A stretch of 64,000 nt of DNA from Cryobacterium sp. MP_M3 (GCF_015752155.1 NZ_JADOVI010000001.1:1-64000); one strand, 5' to 3'; positions 11,863-22,890 are shown, counted from the first letter of the stretch. The notes: generated from the sequence alone by a model not told the origin. Translations and numbers: made by a program.

Positions 11863-12762
11863 TCAGTGCGTCAGCCGGGCGTGGGTGCCGGTGGGGACGA
11901 CGATCAGGGGCACGGGCAGGGCGTGCAGCATGCGGTGGGCCGTGATGCCGAGGAAGATCGTGGTGGGCTGGGCGAGCCGGCTCGACCCGACGAAGGCGAT
12001 CTCGGTCTCCTGCCAGTCGAGGGCCTCGACTGCGGCCTCCACGCTGTGGCCGGACGCCACCTCGGTGGTGATGTCCCCGTGCGCCCGGGAGTGTGTCGAG
12101 AAGTAGTCGAGCACGGTGCGCAGGTGGGCGCCGCTCTCGTTCTCGTCGGCCACCGCCTCGCCGCCGGTGGCGTGGGTGCGGTGGGCGTCGACCTCGACCA
12201 GGGTGACGAAGCGCAGGTCGACGGTGAGGCCCTCCGAGAACGCGAGCACCGAGTCGAGCAGGGTGCGCCAGCCCGGCCGGGTGCCGATCGCGCAGGTGAT
12301 CCGCGTGATCTGTTCAGGGGCGCGGTAGCCGTGCGGCGCGAGGGCGACGGGCACCGGTGAGGCGTGCAGCAGCGCGTTGGCCACACTGCCGATCGTGAAC
12401 CGGTTCAGGATGCCGCGGCGGGACGCGCCGACGATGATCCGGTCCGAGTCGAACCGTTCGACCGCTTGCAGCAGCCCCTCCGTGGCCGAATCCGCCCAGA
12501 GCAGGTGCGTCGTCCAGGCGATGTCCGCGGGGATCCGCAGCGCGGCCTGGGCGAGCCATTCCAGGCCCTGCTCCTCGAGCAGGGCCTGGAAGTCCGAGGC
12601 AGACGCTCCCACCTTGGCGGGCACGGCGGAGGAGTGCGGCAGCACGAGGCAGAGTCGCAACTCGGCCCCGGTCAGGCGCGCCAGGGCGACACCCAATTCG
12701 ATGGCTTCGTTGCCGCGTTCGGTCGCTTCGTAGGCGACGACGTAGTTCGCTACTCGGGTCAC
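11863..12762 (-). CDS. Universal stress protein with two UspA domains
   Basis: This 299-aa cytosolic protein has two tandem UspA folds. The first carries an ATP-type site pattern, GASRRGILNRFTIGSVANALL followed by PVPVALAP. The second has GSSRLAQPTTIFLGITAHRML followed by PVPLIVVPTG, where the glycine pattern is less complete. UspA proteins bind nucleotide and modulate stress responses or the activity of partners such as transporters. It sits between an amine oxidase and a permease, a frequent place for Usp genes next to APC carriers, so it may tune uptake. The GTG start at 12762 is 7 nt from AAGGAG. Confidence 0.88.
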   Translation of the reverse strand: MTRVANYVVAYEATERGNEAIELGVALARLTGAELRLCLVLPHSSAVPAKVGASASDFQALLEEQGLEWLAQAALRIPADIAWTTHLLWADSATEGLLQAVERFDSDRIIVGASRRGILNRFTIGSVANALLHASPVPVALAPHGYRAPEQITRITCAIGTRPGWRTLLDSVLAFSEGLTVDLRFVTLVEVDAHRTHATGGEAVADENESGAHLRTVLDYFSTHSRAHGDITTEVASGHSVEAAVEALDWQETEIAFVGSSRLAQPTTIFLGITAHRMLHALPVPLIVVPTGTHARLTH

Positions 12763-12774
12763 TGCTCACTCCTT

Positions 12775-12810
12775 CGATTCTGTGGTGCCGCGCGATTCTG
12801 TGGTGCCGCG
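12775..12810. repeat. Perfect tandem duplication of 18 bp
   Basis: The 18-mer CGATTCTGTGGTGCCGCG occurs twice in direct succession (12775-12792 and 12793-12810). The copies fill the gap between the amine oxidase stop codon and the ribosome site of the stress-protein gene. Confidence 0.95.
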
Positions 12811-12811
12811 G

Positions 12812-14815
12812 TCAGTGCTGGTGCTCTGCGTGCCCGCCATGGTCGTGCCCGTCGTGCCCGCCATGCTCGTCGTGCTCCGCGTGCTCGTCGTGTGCGCCGG
12901 CGGTTCCCGGGGCGCAGTGTGCGCTCGGGCTGGGTTCCACGTCGAGCGACGGGTTGCGGTCGAAGAAACCGACCGGTTTCAGCCAGAACGACACGGTGTC
13001 GGCCGGCATGACCGGCCATTCCTCCGGCCGGGTGATGTGGTGGATGCCAAAAACGTACCAGAGCACGAGGTCGGTGTCGCGGACGGATCGACCGGCCTGG
13101 ATCCACTCGGGCAGACCGTGGTCCACCGAACTCTGGTTGACGAACTCGCCGCAGGGCCAGCGCTCCGTCTGGTCGTTCGGGGTGACCCAGACGGTGTGCC
13201 CGATCACCTGGGCGCGCTGCAGGGCCGGCGCGGCGGCGTCGAAGAACGACGGGATGGCGCCGCCGGGCACGAGCTTGTAGGAGACGGGCGTGCCGAGGCC
13301 GTTGAGCGACTTCTCGTTCACGACCTTCCAGGCCCGCTGGGTGTTCCACTCGAAGTCGTCGAAGCCCTCGGTCTCGATCGGCGTGTTCTGCTGGGTCAGC
13401 GCCAGGCCGAGCGGGTTCGCCTCGCTGATCGGTTCGATCCGGGTCTCGGAGCGGAAGACCGTGTTCTCCGGGCCGTCGATGTCGAGGTCCATCCGGGCGA
13501 CGATGAAGTGCTGGTGGAACGGCGCGTAGGTGCGGGTGTCGACGAGCGTGCCGTTCGGATGCGGCTGGCCGGCGTCGAGGTGGGTGACCACCATGATCCC
13601 GGTGGCGCGCACCTCGCACTCCATGTTGCCGTCCTGGTAGAAGCGCCAGTAGACGAGGTACTCGTAGTTCGCGACGGTGACGTGGAAGGACACGACGAGC
13701 CGGCGCATCCGTCGGACCTCGGCGCCGCCGTCGTGGTCGACGTGCTTCCAGAGCACCGCGTTGTCCTCCTCGTGGATGCAGAAGGCGTTCGGGATCGTGT
13801 ACGGCTCGCCCTTGCTGTTGTGCAGCACGGCGTCGAGGTAGCGGATCTCGCCGAGGCAGTCGCAGCCGAGCTCGAGCGAGGTGGTCATGAAGCCGAGACC
13901 CCACTCGCCGATGTCGAATGCGGTGCGGCGGAAGTGGTCGACGCTGGGGTCGCGGTAGGGCACGACCATTTCGGCGAAGGAGAGCCGGTTGGCGATCGGG
14001 CGCACCCGGCCGCCGTCGGCGTAGCTCACGTTGTGCAGGGTCATGCCCTCGCGGTAGTTGAACCCGACCCGGAGCGACCAGTTCTGCCACTGGACCAGGT
14101 TGCCCTCGACAGTGAAGCTCGGCCCGTCGGACTGCACGATGTCGAGCGGCGCGAGCGGCGGGCGGCGGCTGAGCTCGCGGATGCGCGGCGGGATCAGGTG
14201 GGGAACGTACTCGCCCATCACCTCCGGGCGTTCGACCTCGAACGAGTCCTCGATCTCGAGGAGTTCCATGGTGTTCACGTCGATGACGAAGTGCAGGCCG
14301 CTGACCGGCCCGGCGTAGGGGTTCGCGCCCTTCTCCCGGCGCACCCAGATGTCCGCCCAGCCGAGACGGCGGCCGCGGAACCGGTCGGGGATCACGGCGT
14401 CGCCGTAGGTCCAGGTGTCGATGAACACATTGTCGAGGTCGGTGATGCCCCGGCCGGCGAGCACGGCGATCACATCGGGGTGGGCGCGGAGGGCGGTATC
14501 GGCCTCGTCCCACTCGTCCACGGTGAAGTTCGCCTGCACCCCGGGCACCGTGGCCCAGTCGAGCAGCGCGTCGTCGGTGAGGGAGACGACCGCGACCCAG
14601 GTGCTGTTCTCCGCGCGGTTGAGCACGACGAGCCTGGCCCGCCGATCCGGCACGGTGCCGTCGGCTTCGAAGGCCCGGACGGCGCCCTTGGGGGGTTCGA
14701 CGAGTTCGATCGACGCGAAGCGCCAGCCGTCGCCGACCCCGTGTTCGCGGGCGAGGATGGCGGACGCCGCGCTGAACTCGGCTGCGGCAAGTGGATCGAG
14801 CGGGTGAAAGGCCAT
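12812..14815 (-). CDS. Primary (copper/topaquinone) amine oxidase with His-rich tail
   Basis: This 667-aa protein matches copper amine oxidases, which oxidise primary amines to aldehyde, ammonia and hydrogen peroxide. The topaquinone motif is NYEY with precursor Tyr384, and the catalytic base is Asp301 in AFDIGEWGLG. Copper ligands are His434 and His436 (HQHF) and a third histidine in GIHH (592-593). The spacing closely follows the Arthrobacter enzyme (Tyr382, Asp298). No signal peptide is seen, so it should be cytosolic. Residues 641-667 are an unusual tail with ten histidines among Asp, Glu and Gly. The ATG at 14815 has AGAGGA upstream. It heads an operon with the Usp and APC genes. Confidence 0.94.
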   Translation of the reverse strand: MAFHPLDPLAAAEFSAASAILAREHGVGDGWRFASIELVEPPKGAVRAFEADGTVPDRRARLVVLNRAENSTWVAVVSLTDDALLDWATVPGVQANFTVDEWDEADTALRAHPDVIAVLAGRGITDLDNVFIDTWTYGDAVIPDRFRGRRLGWADIWVRREKGANPYAGPVSGLHFVIDVNTMELLEIEDSFEVERPEVMGEYVPHLIPPRIRELSRRPPLAPLDIVQSDGPSFTVEGNLVQWQNWSLRVGFNYREGMTLHNVSYADGGRVRPIANRLSFAEMVVPYRDPSVDHFRRTAFDIGEWGLGFMTTSLELGCDCLGEIRYLDAVLHNSKGEPYTIPNAFCIHEEDNAVLWKHVDHDGGAEVRRMRRLVVSFHVTVANYEYLVYWRFYQDGNMECEVRATGIMVVTHLDAGQPHPNGTLVDTRTYAPFHQHFIVARMDLDIDGPENTVFRSETRIEPISEANPLGLALTQQNTPIETEGFDDFEWNTQRAWKVVNEKSLNGLGTPVSYKLVPGGAIPSFFDAAAPALQRAQVIGHTVWVTPNDQTERWPCGEFVNQSSVDHGLPEWIQAGRSVRDTDLVLWYVFGIHHITRPEEWPVMPADTVSFWLKPVGFFDRNPSLDVEPSPSAHCAPGTAGAHDEHAEHDEHGGHDGHDHGGHAEHQH

Positions 14816-14995
14816 CGTGATTCCTCTGCGTTGAAGAGTTGATGTCTCTGGGGCGTGAAGATGCGGTCATCCACACCGTACATCCAGAGGGCGGTTCATG
14901 GAGCCGAAAAAGAGCGGTCACCGGGCAGTCGACTCACCTGCCTGCCCTGTGTTCGGCGGGCGCGGTGCTGGCGTGTCGGTCGAATATGAAATAAA

Positions 14996-15016
14996 GTTGA
15001 GTCGACAAGGCTCAGC
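14996..15016 (+). promoter_or_regulatory. HAIR-like HspR operator before clpB
   Basis: GTTGAGT, seven bases, then GCTCAGC matches the HspR inverted repeat CTTGAGT-N7-ACTCAAG in 6 of 7 left-half bases and 4 core right-half bases. It lies 52-72 bp before the clpB start, where HspR represses clpB and dnaK in other actinobacteria. The right half is imperfect, so affinity may be low. No hspR gene is in the window. Confidence 0.65.
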
Positions 15017-15067
15017 TTTTCCGCCGGTCTCCGCGTGGGGCCGGCCGGCCAGAGAGAGGATCTCCCG

Positions 15068-17221
<2,154 letters not shown>

Positions 17222-17224
17222 TGT

Positions 17225-17289
17225 GCCGCGAGAGTGCAGTTTTCGCCCCCCGGGCACCTCGATAAGGGCGAAAACTGCACTTTCGCGGC
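17225..17289. repeat. Long inverted repeat, family A (24-bp arms)
   Basis: Arms at 17225-17248 and 17266-17289 match in 23 of 24 positions. The right arm contains GCGAAAACTGCACTTTCGCG. It starts 3 bp after the clpB stop and may act as its terminator; the A/T runs lie inside the stem, so it can work on either strand. It is related to the element at 36688-36732. Confidence 0.9.
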
Positions 17290-17335
17290 CAGCGAAAACC
17301 GGGGTCACGGACGGGCGACGGTCAGGAGCGGCACC

Positions 17336-17341
17336 TAGGCT
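17336..17341 (+). promoter_or_regulatory. TAGGCT -10 box of a leaderless alcohol dehydrogenase mRNA
   Basis: TAGGCT ends 6 nt before the ATG at 17348 and fits the actinobacterial TAnnnT -10. Transcription would then begin at the start codon, and no ribosome site is present. No clear -35 is seen. Confidence 0.6.
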
Positions 17342-17347
17342 CGAAGC

Positions 17348-18394
17348 ATGCGTGCAACAGTGATTTACGGCGAACGGGATGTTCGCCTCGAAGAAGTCCC
17401 CGACCCCATTCTTTCCACCGGCGGTGACGCCATCGTGCGCGTCGTCGCAGCCTGCGTCTGCGGCTCGGACCTCTGGCCCTACCGCGGCGTGCAGCCGACC
17501 GACGAACCACACCGGATCGGCCACGAATTCGTCGGCATCGTCGAGGAGATCGGCGCCGACGTCTCCACTATCAAGGTCGGCGACTTCGTCATCGCGCCGT
17601 TCTACGACTGCGACAACACCTGCGTCAACTGTCGCAACGGCGTCAGCACCTCCTGCCTGAACGGCGGCTGGTGGGGCTCCGATGACAAGCTCGGCGGCTT
17701 CGCCGACGGCGCCCAGGGCGAGAAGGTGCGCGTGCCGCACGCGGACGGCTCGCTCGTGGCGACTCCGATCCAGCCGACCGACGCCCAGGTTCCGGGCCTC
17801 CTCACCCTCGCCGACGTGATGGGCACCGGCCACCACGCCGCGGTATCGGCCGGGGTCACCACCGGCAGCACCGTCGTCGTCGTCGGCGACGGCGCGGTCG
17901 GGCTCTGCGGCATCATCGCCGCCAAGCGCCTCGGCGCCTCCCGGATCGTGGCCATGTCGCGTAACCCCGAACGTCAGGCCGTTGCCCGCGAGTTCGGCGC
18001 GACCGACATCGTCGAAGAGCGTGGCGACGCGGGCGTTGCCCGCATCCGGGAGATCTTCGACGGCATCGGCGCGGACTGCGTGCTCGAGTGCGTCGGCACG
18101 AAGGAATCGATGGAGCAGGCCATCGCGTCGGCGCGACCCGGCGGAATGGTCGGCTATGTCGGCGTGCCCACCGGCGGTCCGATCGAAGTGCGACCGCTGT
18201 TCGGCCGCAACGTCGGGCTCAACGGCGGCGTCGCATCCGTGCGCGCCTACGTCGAGGAACTGCTGCCCGAGGTGCTCTCCGGAGCGATCAACCCCGGCCG
18301 CGTGTTCGACCTCGAACTGCCGCTCTCCGACGTCGCCGAGGCGTACGCCGCCATGGACGAGCGCCGCGCGATCAAGGTGCTCCTCCGCCCGTAA
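17348..18394 (+). CDS. Zinc-dependent alcohol dehydrogenase (MDR family)
   Basis: The 348-aa protein is a medium-chain dehydrogenase. Catalytic zinc ligands are in CVCGSDLWPYRG and GHEFVGIVEEIG. A structural zinc cluster shows in DNTCVNCRNGVSTSC, although one of the usual four cysteines appears to be missing or replaced by the earlier DCD. The Rossmann glycine motif is VVGDGAVGLCG. It should oxidise an alcohol, or reduce an aldehyde, with NAD(P). The substrate is unknown. It is a single gene between two terminator-like hairpins. The amine oxidase nearby makes aldehydes, but it lies on the other strand with its own promoter, so a link is speculative. Confidence 0.9.
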   Translation: MRATVIYGERDVRLEEVPDPILSTGGDAIVRVVAACVCGSDLWPYRGVQPTDEPHRIGHEFVGIVEEIGADVSTIKVGDFVIAPFYDCDNTCVNCRNGVSTSCLNGGWWGSDDKLGGFADGAQGEKVRVPHADGSLVATPIQPTDAQVPGLLTLADVMGTGHHAAVSAGVTTGSTVVVVGDGAVGLCGIIAAKRLGASRIVAMSRNPERQAVAREFGATDIVEERGDAGVARIREIFDGIGADCVLECVGTKESMEQAIASARPGGMVGYVGVPTGGPIEVRPLFGRNVGLNGGVASVRAYVEELLPEVLSGAINPGRVFDLELPLSDVAEAYAAMDERRAIKVLLRP

Positions 18395-18402
18395 CCCGTT
18401 GT

Positions 18403-18435
18403 CCGTGCCCGGCCTGTCGCACCGGCGGGGCACGG
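18403..18435. terminator. Bidirectional terminator between convergent genes
   Basis: CCGTGCCC and GGGCACGG form an 8-bp stem around a GC-rich loop. It lies between the stop codons of the alcohol dehydrogenase (plus) and the nitroreductase (minus). Confidence 0.6.
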
Positions 18436-18474
18436 GGAACTCTCGCGGGTGCCGCGGACGGTCGTGCGGGGTGG

Positions 18475-19068
18475 TTAGTCGTTGACCAGGAGGAGCTCGG
18501 CAAGCGGCTTGCGGGTGCGGGGTGCGCGCTCCCGTTCGAGCAGCTCGGGCGACAGCGCATCGGCGTCGCCGAGCACGCCGAGAACGGTGACCGAGACGAC
18601 GGCCTGGTCCTCGCCGAGGCCGAACGCCTGGGCAAGCGCCGGCGCGTCGAATCCGCCGAGCTGGTGGGTGTGCAGTCCCTCGTGCTGCGCCTGGATGGTG
18701 AGGTGGGCGACCGCCTGGCCGAGGTCGTACCGGGCCCACGGGTTCTCCCGGGTCTCGTCGATCGGCAGGGTGGCGACATTGACGATCAAGACGGATGCCG
18801 CATCCGCCCACGCCTTGTTGAAGCCCATCAGGGTGGCGTGGATCTTCGCGAAGCTCTCGGAGCCGCGGCGGGCGACGATGTACCGTGCCGGCTGCAGGTT
18901 GCTGGCCGACGGCGCCCAACGGGCGGCCTCGAGCACGGTGGTGAGGGTGTCCTCGTCGATGACCGCGGACGGGTCGAAGCCACGCGGACTCCAGCGGCCG
19001 GCCAGCACGGGGAGGATCGGCGACGCGGTGTCGGCGTCGCGGCTGAGGGTGTCGGTGATCAGGGTCAT
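18475..19068 (-). CDS. Nitroreductase family protein
   Basis: The 197-aa protein has the FMN-dependent nitroreductase fold. The opening R-SPRGF segment and EAARWAPSASNLQPARYIV bind FMN phosphate and form the dimer interface. NPWARYDLGQAVAHLTIQAQHEGLHTHQLGGFD is the central helix and conserved G-G segment. Members reduce nitro groups, quinones or related compounds with NAD(P)H; the true substrate is unknown. I take ATG 19068 because homology begins there. An in-frame extension to 19164 has no family character. The ribosome site is weak. Confidence 0.88.
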   Translation of the reverse strand: MTLITDTLSRDADTASPILPVLAGRWSPRGFDPSAVIDEDTLTTVLEAARWAPSASNLQPARYIVARRGSESFAKIHATLMGFNKAWADAASVLIVNVATLPIDETRENPWARYDLGQAVAHLTIQAQHEGLHTHQLGGFDAPALAQAFGLGEDQAVVSVTVLGVLGDADALSPELLERERAPRTRKPLAELLLVND

Positions 19069-19203
19069 GATGCCCGCTTTCGGTTGGGAGGACGTGGCGG
19101 GGCTTCGTCGACCCGGTTGATCCAACGCATCCGTCACCGTTTTATTCCATGCGCACGCATCCACCGGTCCTCGCGGCCGGCGAGCCGGGAGCGCGGCGCG
19201 GGG

Positions 19204-20895
19204 TCAGGGGGCGGTGAGGGAGGCGCGCACCTCGCGGCGGAGCACCTTGCCGACGAGGGAGCGGGGGAGCTCGTCGACCTGCACGATGTTGCGCGGAACC
19301 TTGTAGGCGGAGAGCCGGGTGCGGCAGTACGCGCGCAGCTCCTCGACGTCGAGGGTCGCACCCGCGCTGAGCACGACCGCGGCGACGACGTCTTCGCCGC
19401 CGTTCTTGCTCGGCAGCCCGACCGCGGCGGCATCCGCGACATCCGGATGCGAGAGCAGCGCCGCCTCGACCTCCGACGGGGACACGTTGAAACCGCCCGT
19501 GATGATCAGTTCCTTGATCCGGTCGACGACGGTGATGAAGCCGTCGGCGGAGACCCGCACGATGTCGCCGGTGCGCAGCCAGCCGCCCTCGAGCAGCACC
19601 TTCGCGCTCTCGCTGGGCTGGTCCCAGTAGCCGGAGAAGACCTGTGGGCCGCGGATGAGCAGCTCGCCCTCCTCCTCGATGCCCCGGTCGACAGTCGGGT
19701 CGGCCGGGTCGATCACCCGGATCTCCGTGCTCGGGAACGGCACGCCGACCGTGCCCGGCCGCCGGGTCGGCCCCATCGGGTTGCCGACGGCGATCGGCGA
19801 GGCCTCGGTCATGCCGTAACCCTCCACCAGCAGCCCGCCGGTGGCGGCCTCCCAGCGTTCGACGATCGACACCGGCAGGCTCATCGCGCCCGAAATGGCG
19901 AAGCGGATGCTGCGCAGGCTCACCTTGCGTTCCGCGGCCGCCGTGACGAGCCGGTCGTAGATCGGCGGGACCGCGGGCATGAACGTCGGCGGGGTGCGGC
20001 GGGCGGCGTCGAGCAGCAGCCCCTCATCGAACTTGGGGAACAGGACGAGCCGGGCCCCGGTGGCCATCGCGAAGGTCAGGCACAGGGTGAGGCCGTAGGC
20101 GTGGAACATCGGAAGGACCGCGTAGAACACCTCTTCGCCCACGTGCAGGCCCGGCACCCACGCCTCGCCCTGGAGGGCGTTCGCACGAAGGTTGAAGTGG
20201 CTGAGGATGGCACCCTTGGGGCTGCCGGTCGTGCCGCTGGTGTACTGCAACGCGGCGGTGTCGCCGATCCTCGGCCGGGGGTGGTTGTGGCGAAGCTTGC
20301 GCGAACCGAGCAACGAGGACCATTCGATCGTGCCCTTCGGCAGCGAGTCCACGGTGAGGGCGCTCCGAGCGGCGCGGGCCTTGCCGACGGGCAGCCGCAG
20401 GGCCACCCGCTTCGCGAATGGCATGGCCTCCGTCAGGTCGACGGCGATCACGGAGCGCAGCCCCATATCGGCCGGGAAGTCGCGCACGGTCCCGTAGACC
20501 TTGTCCCAGACCACGGCCACGGTGGCGCCGTGGTCCTCGAACTGGTGCCGCAGCTCACGCTCGGTGTAGAGCGGGTTGTGCTCGACCACGATCGCTCCGA
20601 GCCGGAGCACGGCGTAGAACGCCACCACGTGCTGGGGGCAGTTCGGCAGCACGAGGGCCACCCGGTCGCCGGGCTTCACGCCGAGGCGCAGCAGTCCGTT
20701 CGCCACCCGGGAGATCTGCTCGCCGAGGTCGGCGTAACTGGTCGTCGCGCCGAAGAAGTCCAGCGCGACGTCGCCGGAGAACCTCCGCACCGACTTCTCG
20801 ATCATGTCGACGAGGGTCTCTGTCGGCTCGGTGATGGTAGCGGGAACGCCCGGCGCGTACGCACCGAGCCAGGGCTTGTTCGCGAACGCGTTCAT
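19204..20895 (-). CDS. Long-chain fatty acid-CoA ligase (AMP-forming)
   Basis: This 563-aa acyl-CoA synthetase of the ANL superfamily activates a carboxylic acid with ATP and joins it to CoA. Visible motifs are the P-loop YTSGTTGSPKGA (near residue 217), VEGYGMTEASP, the hinge region WLRTGDIV, and the C-terminal catalytic lysine region PRSLVGKVLRREV. Length is normal for FadD. The ATG overlaps the TGA of the threonine aldolase gene as ATGA, so translation is probably coupled. It is the last gene of the DUF6421 cluster. Chain-length preference cannot be read. Confidence 0.92.
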   Translation of the reverse strand: MNAFANKPWLGAYAPGVPATITEPTETLVDMIEKSVRRFSGDVALDFFGATTSYADLGEQISRVANGLLRLGVKPGDRVALVLPNCPQHVVAFYAVLRLGAIVVEHNPLYTERELRHQFEDHGATVAVVWDKVYGTVRDFPADMGLRSVIAVDLTEAMPFAKRVALRLPVGKARAARSALTVDSLPKGTIEWSSLLGSRKLRHNHPRPRIGDTAALQYTSGTTGSPKGAILSHFNLRANALQGEAWVPGLHVGEEVFYAVLPMFHAYGLTLCLTFAMATGARLVLFPKFDEGLLLDAARRTPPTFMPAVPPIYDRLVTAAAERKVSLRSIRFAISGAMSLPVSIVERWEAATGGLLVEGYGMTEASPIAVGNPMGPTRRPGTVGVPFPSTEIRVIDPADPTVDRGIEEEGELLIRGPQVFSGYWDQPSESAKVLLEGGWLRTGDIVRVSADGFITVVDRIKELIITGGFNVSPSEVEAALLSHPDVADAAAVGLPSKNGGEDVVAAVVLSAGATLDVEELRAYCRTRLSAYKVPRNIVQVDELPRSLVGKVLRREVRASLTAP

Positions 20896-21980
20896 CGGGC
20901 TGTCAGTTCCTTCTTCAGGGCGTCGACGAACGCGTCGATGTCCTCTTCGGTGGTGTCGAAGCCGCACATCCAGCGCACCTCGTTCCGGGCCGCATCCCAG
21001 TCGTAGAAGCGGAACGACTCGCGCAACCGGTCGGCGACCCCGGCGGGCACCACCGCGAACACGGCGTTGGACTGGGTGGCCTGGCTGAAGCTGACGCCCT
21101 CGATCGAGCCGTCCGCCACGCCCCGCTCGAGGGCGGCGCGCAGCCGGGCGGCCATCTCGTTGGCGTGGCCGGCGTTGCGCCGCCAGAGGTCGTTCTCGAG
21201 CAGCGCGATCAGCTGCGCGGAGATGAAGCGCATCTTCGAGGCCAGCTGCATGTTCAACTTGCGCAGGTAGATCAGGCCGTCGGATGCCTCGGGGTTGAGC
21301 ACCACGACGCACTCGCCGTACATCATGCCGTTCTTGGTGCCGCCGAAACTGAGCACGTCGACGCCGGCGTCGCGGGTGAACGCCCGGAACGGCAGCCCGA
21401 GGGAGGCCGCGGCGTTGGAGAGCCTCGCCCCGTCCATGTGCAGCTTCATGCCGTGCGCGTGAGCGTGGTCGGCAATGGCCCGCACCTCGTCGACGGTGTA
21501 CATGGTGCCGAGCTCGGTGGTCTGGGTGATCGACACGACGAGCGGCTGGGCGCGGTGCTCGTCGCCCCAGCCCCAGGCCTGCTGGTCGATCAACGCCGGG
21601 GTGAGCTTGCCGTCGGGGGTGTCCACGGTGAGCAGCTTGATGCCCGCGACCTTCTCCGGCGCCCCGGCCTCGTCGGAGTTGATGTGGGCGGTCGACGCGC
21701 AGACCACCGCGCCCCAGCGCGGAAGCATCGACTGCAGCCCGATCACGTTGGCACCGGTGCCGTTGAACACGGGGAAGGCTTCGACGCCCGGGCCGAAGTG
21801 CTCCGCGAAGACCTCCTGCAGCCGGGCGGTGTAGACGTCTTCGCCGTAGGCGATCTGGTGGGCGCCGTTCGCCCGGGTGATCGCCTCGAGGATCTCGGGA
21901 TGCACGCCCGAGTAGTTGTCCGAGGCGAAACCGCGTGAGCTGAGGTCATGGAGTTGAGTCACTCCTCCATCTTCGCGCAT
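20892..21980 (-). CDS. ltaE: Low-specificity L-threonine aldolase
   Basis: The 362-aa PLP-dependent fold-type I enzyme splits threonine and allo-threonine to glycine and acetaldehyde. The PLP lysine is in SFGGTKNGMMYGE (about residue 214). Other conserved parts are SDNYSGVHPEIL, NGTGAN, the HMDGARLSNAA aspartate that binds the pyridine nitrogen, and SQATQSNAVFA near the end. The ATG at 21980 has GAAGGAG four bases upstream; a GTG six codons later is possible. It overlaps the ligase gene by 4 bp. A long inverted repeat separates it from the SDR gene upstream. Confidence 0.9.
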   Translation of the reverse strand: MREDGGVTQLHDLSSRGFASDNYSGVHPEILEAITRANGAHQIAYGEDVYTARLQEVFAEHFGPGVEAFPVFNGTGANVIGLQSMLPRWGAVVCASTAHINSDEAGAPEKVAGIKLLTVDTPDGKLTPALIDQQAWGWGDEHRAQPLVVSITQTTELGTMYTVDEVRAIADHAHAHGMKLHMDGARLSNAAASLGLPFRAFTRDAGVDVLSFGGTKNGMMYGECVVVLNPEASDGLIYLRKLNMQLASKMRFISAQLIALLENDLWRRNAGHANEMAARLRAALERGVADGSIEGVSFSQATQSNAVFAVVPAGVADRLRESFRFYDWDAARNEVRWMCGFDTTEEDIDAFVDALKKELTAR

Positions 21981-22014
21981 CAAGCTCCTTCGATTCTGTG
22001 CTGCGGTGGCGGAC

Positions 22015-22080
22015 GACTGTTCCCCGGGCGGACAACTGTTCCCGGCGTGACGGCAACAATCGTCCGCCCGGGCAACAGTC
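22015..22080. repeat. Long inverted repeat, family B (26-bp arms)
   Basis: Arms at 22015-22040 and 22055-22080 match in 23 of 26 positions. Each contains GACTGTT, a CCCGGGCGGAC block and a TGTT end. It fills the gap between two minus-strand genes and could attenuate transcription into the threonine aldolase gene. Confidence 0.9.
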
Positions 22081-22086
22081 AGCGAC

Positions 22087-22890
22087 TCACGATGTCGGCG
22101 GGACCAGGAGAACGCGGGTGTTGTTGACGGATGCGGCATCCGTGTCCCAGAGGCCGACCACGCGGGCGGCGAGCTCGGCTTCGAGCCCGTCGAGTGCCTT
22201 GACGACGAAGACGACCGCTGCGGCATCCGTGCCCGCCTTGGCGAAGCCCTGCCCGACGGCGCGGGTCCAGGTTTCGGCGGCGGCCTTCGCGGCCGCGTAG
22301 TTCGCGCCGCCCGGAGCGGGCTTGTCGACCGACACCGAGGAGACGATCGCGAGGCGACCGGCGCGCGAGGCGACCAGGTCGTCGTTGAAGGCTCGGGTCG
22401 TGTTGCGGAGGGTGGTCACGACATTGCGGTGCAGGAAGTCCCAGTCGGCGTCGCCCTGCCCGGCGAGCCCGCCGCCGCCTCGCCAGCCGCCGACGAGGTG
22501 GATGAGGCCGTCGATCGGGCCGTGCTCGGCGTGCACCACCGCGGCGAGGCTGGTCACGGCAGCGAAGTCGGCCAGGTCGCACTGGTAGGCCACGGCTGCC
22601 GGGACAGCAGTCCGGAGCGTGCGCAGCCGTTCGGCGTTGGAACCGACCGCGATCACGCCTGCGCCGGCCCTGGCGAGGGCGGAGACCACGGCGAGGCCGG
22701 CGGCGCTGGTCGCCCCGGCGACGAGCACGATGCGACCGGCCACGGCAGGCCCGGGCACGGTGTTGCCGTCGGCGTCCTCCTCGGCGGCGTAGGCCGCGGC
22801 GCGGCCGATCCCGGAATCCGGGGTCGCGCCGTCGACCGTGGGGCCGGCGTCAGACGCCGGCCCCACGGTGTTGTCCGACCGTTCAGTCAC
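22087..22890 (-). CDS. SDR family NAD(P)-dependent oxidoreductase
   Basis: The 267-aa protein shows a short-chain dehydrogenase fold after an acidic N-terminal stretch of about 50 residues. The cofactor loop VAGATSAAGLAV replaces the usual TGxxxGIG. Catalytic residues fit Ser in IVSSVSV and YAAAK. The N-terminal region is longer than usual. It begins with GTG 22890 and overlaps the DUF6421 stop by 8 bp, so the two proteins are probably made together. That pairing suggests they act on one substrate, which is unknown. Confidence 0.85.
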   Translation of the reverse strand: MTERSDNTVGPASDAGPTVDGATPDSGIGRAAAYAAEEDADGNTVPGPAVAGRIVLVAGATSAAGLAVVSALARAGAGVIAVGSNAERLRTLRTAVPAAVAYQCDLADFAAVTSLAAVVHAEHGPIDGLIHLVGGWRGGGGLAGQGDADWDFLHRNVVTTLRNTTRAFNDDLVASRAGRLAIVSSVSVDKPAPGGANYAAAKAAAETWTRAVGQGFAKAGTDAAAVVFVVKALDGLEAELAARVVGLWDTDAASVNNTRVLLVPPTS

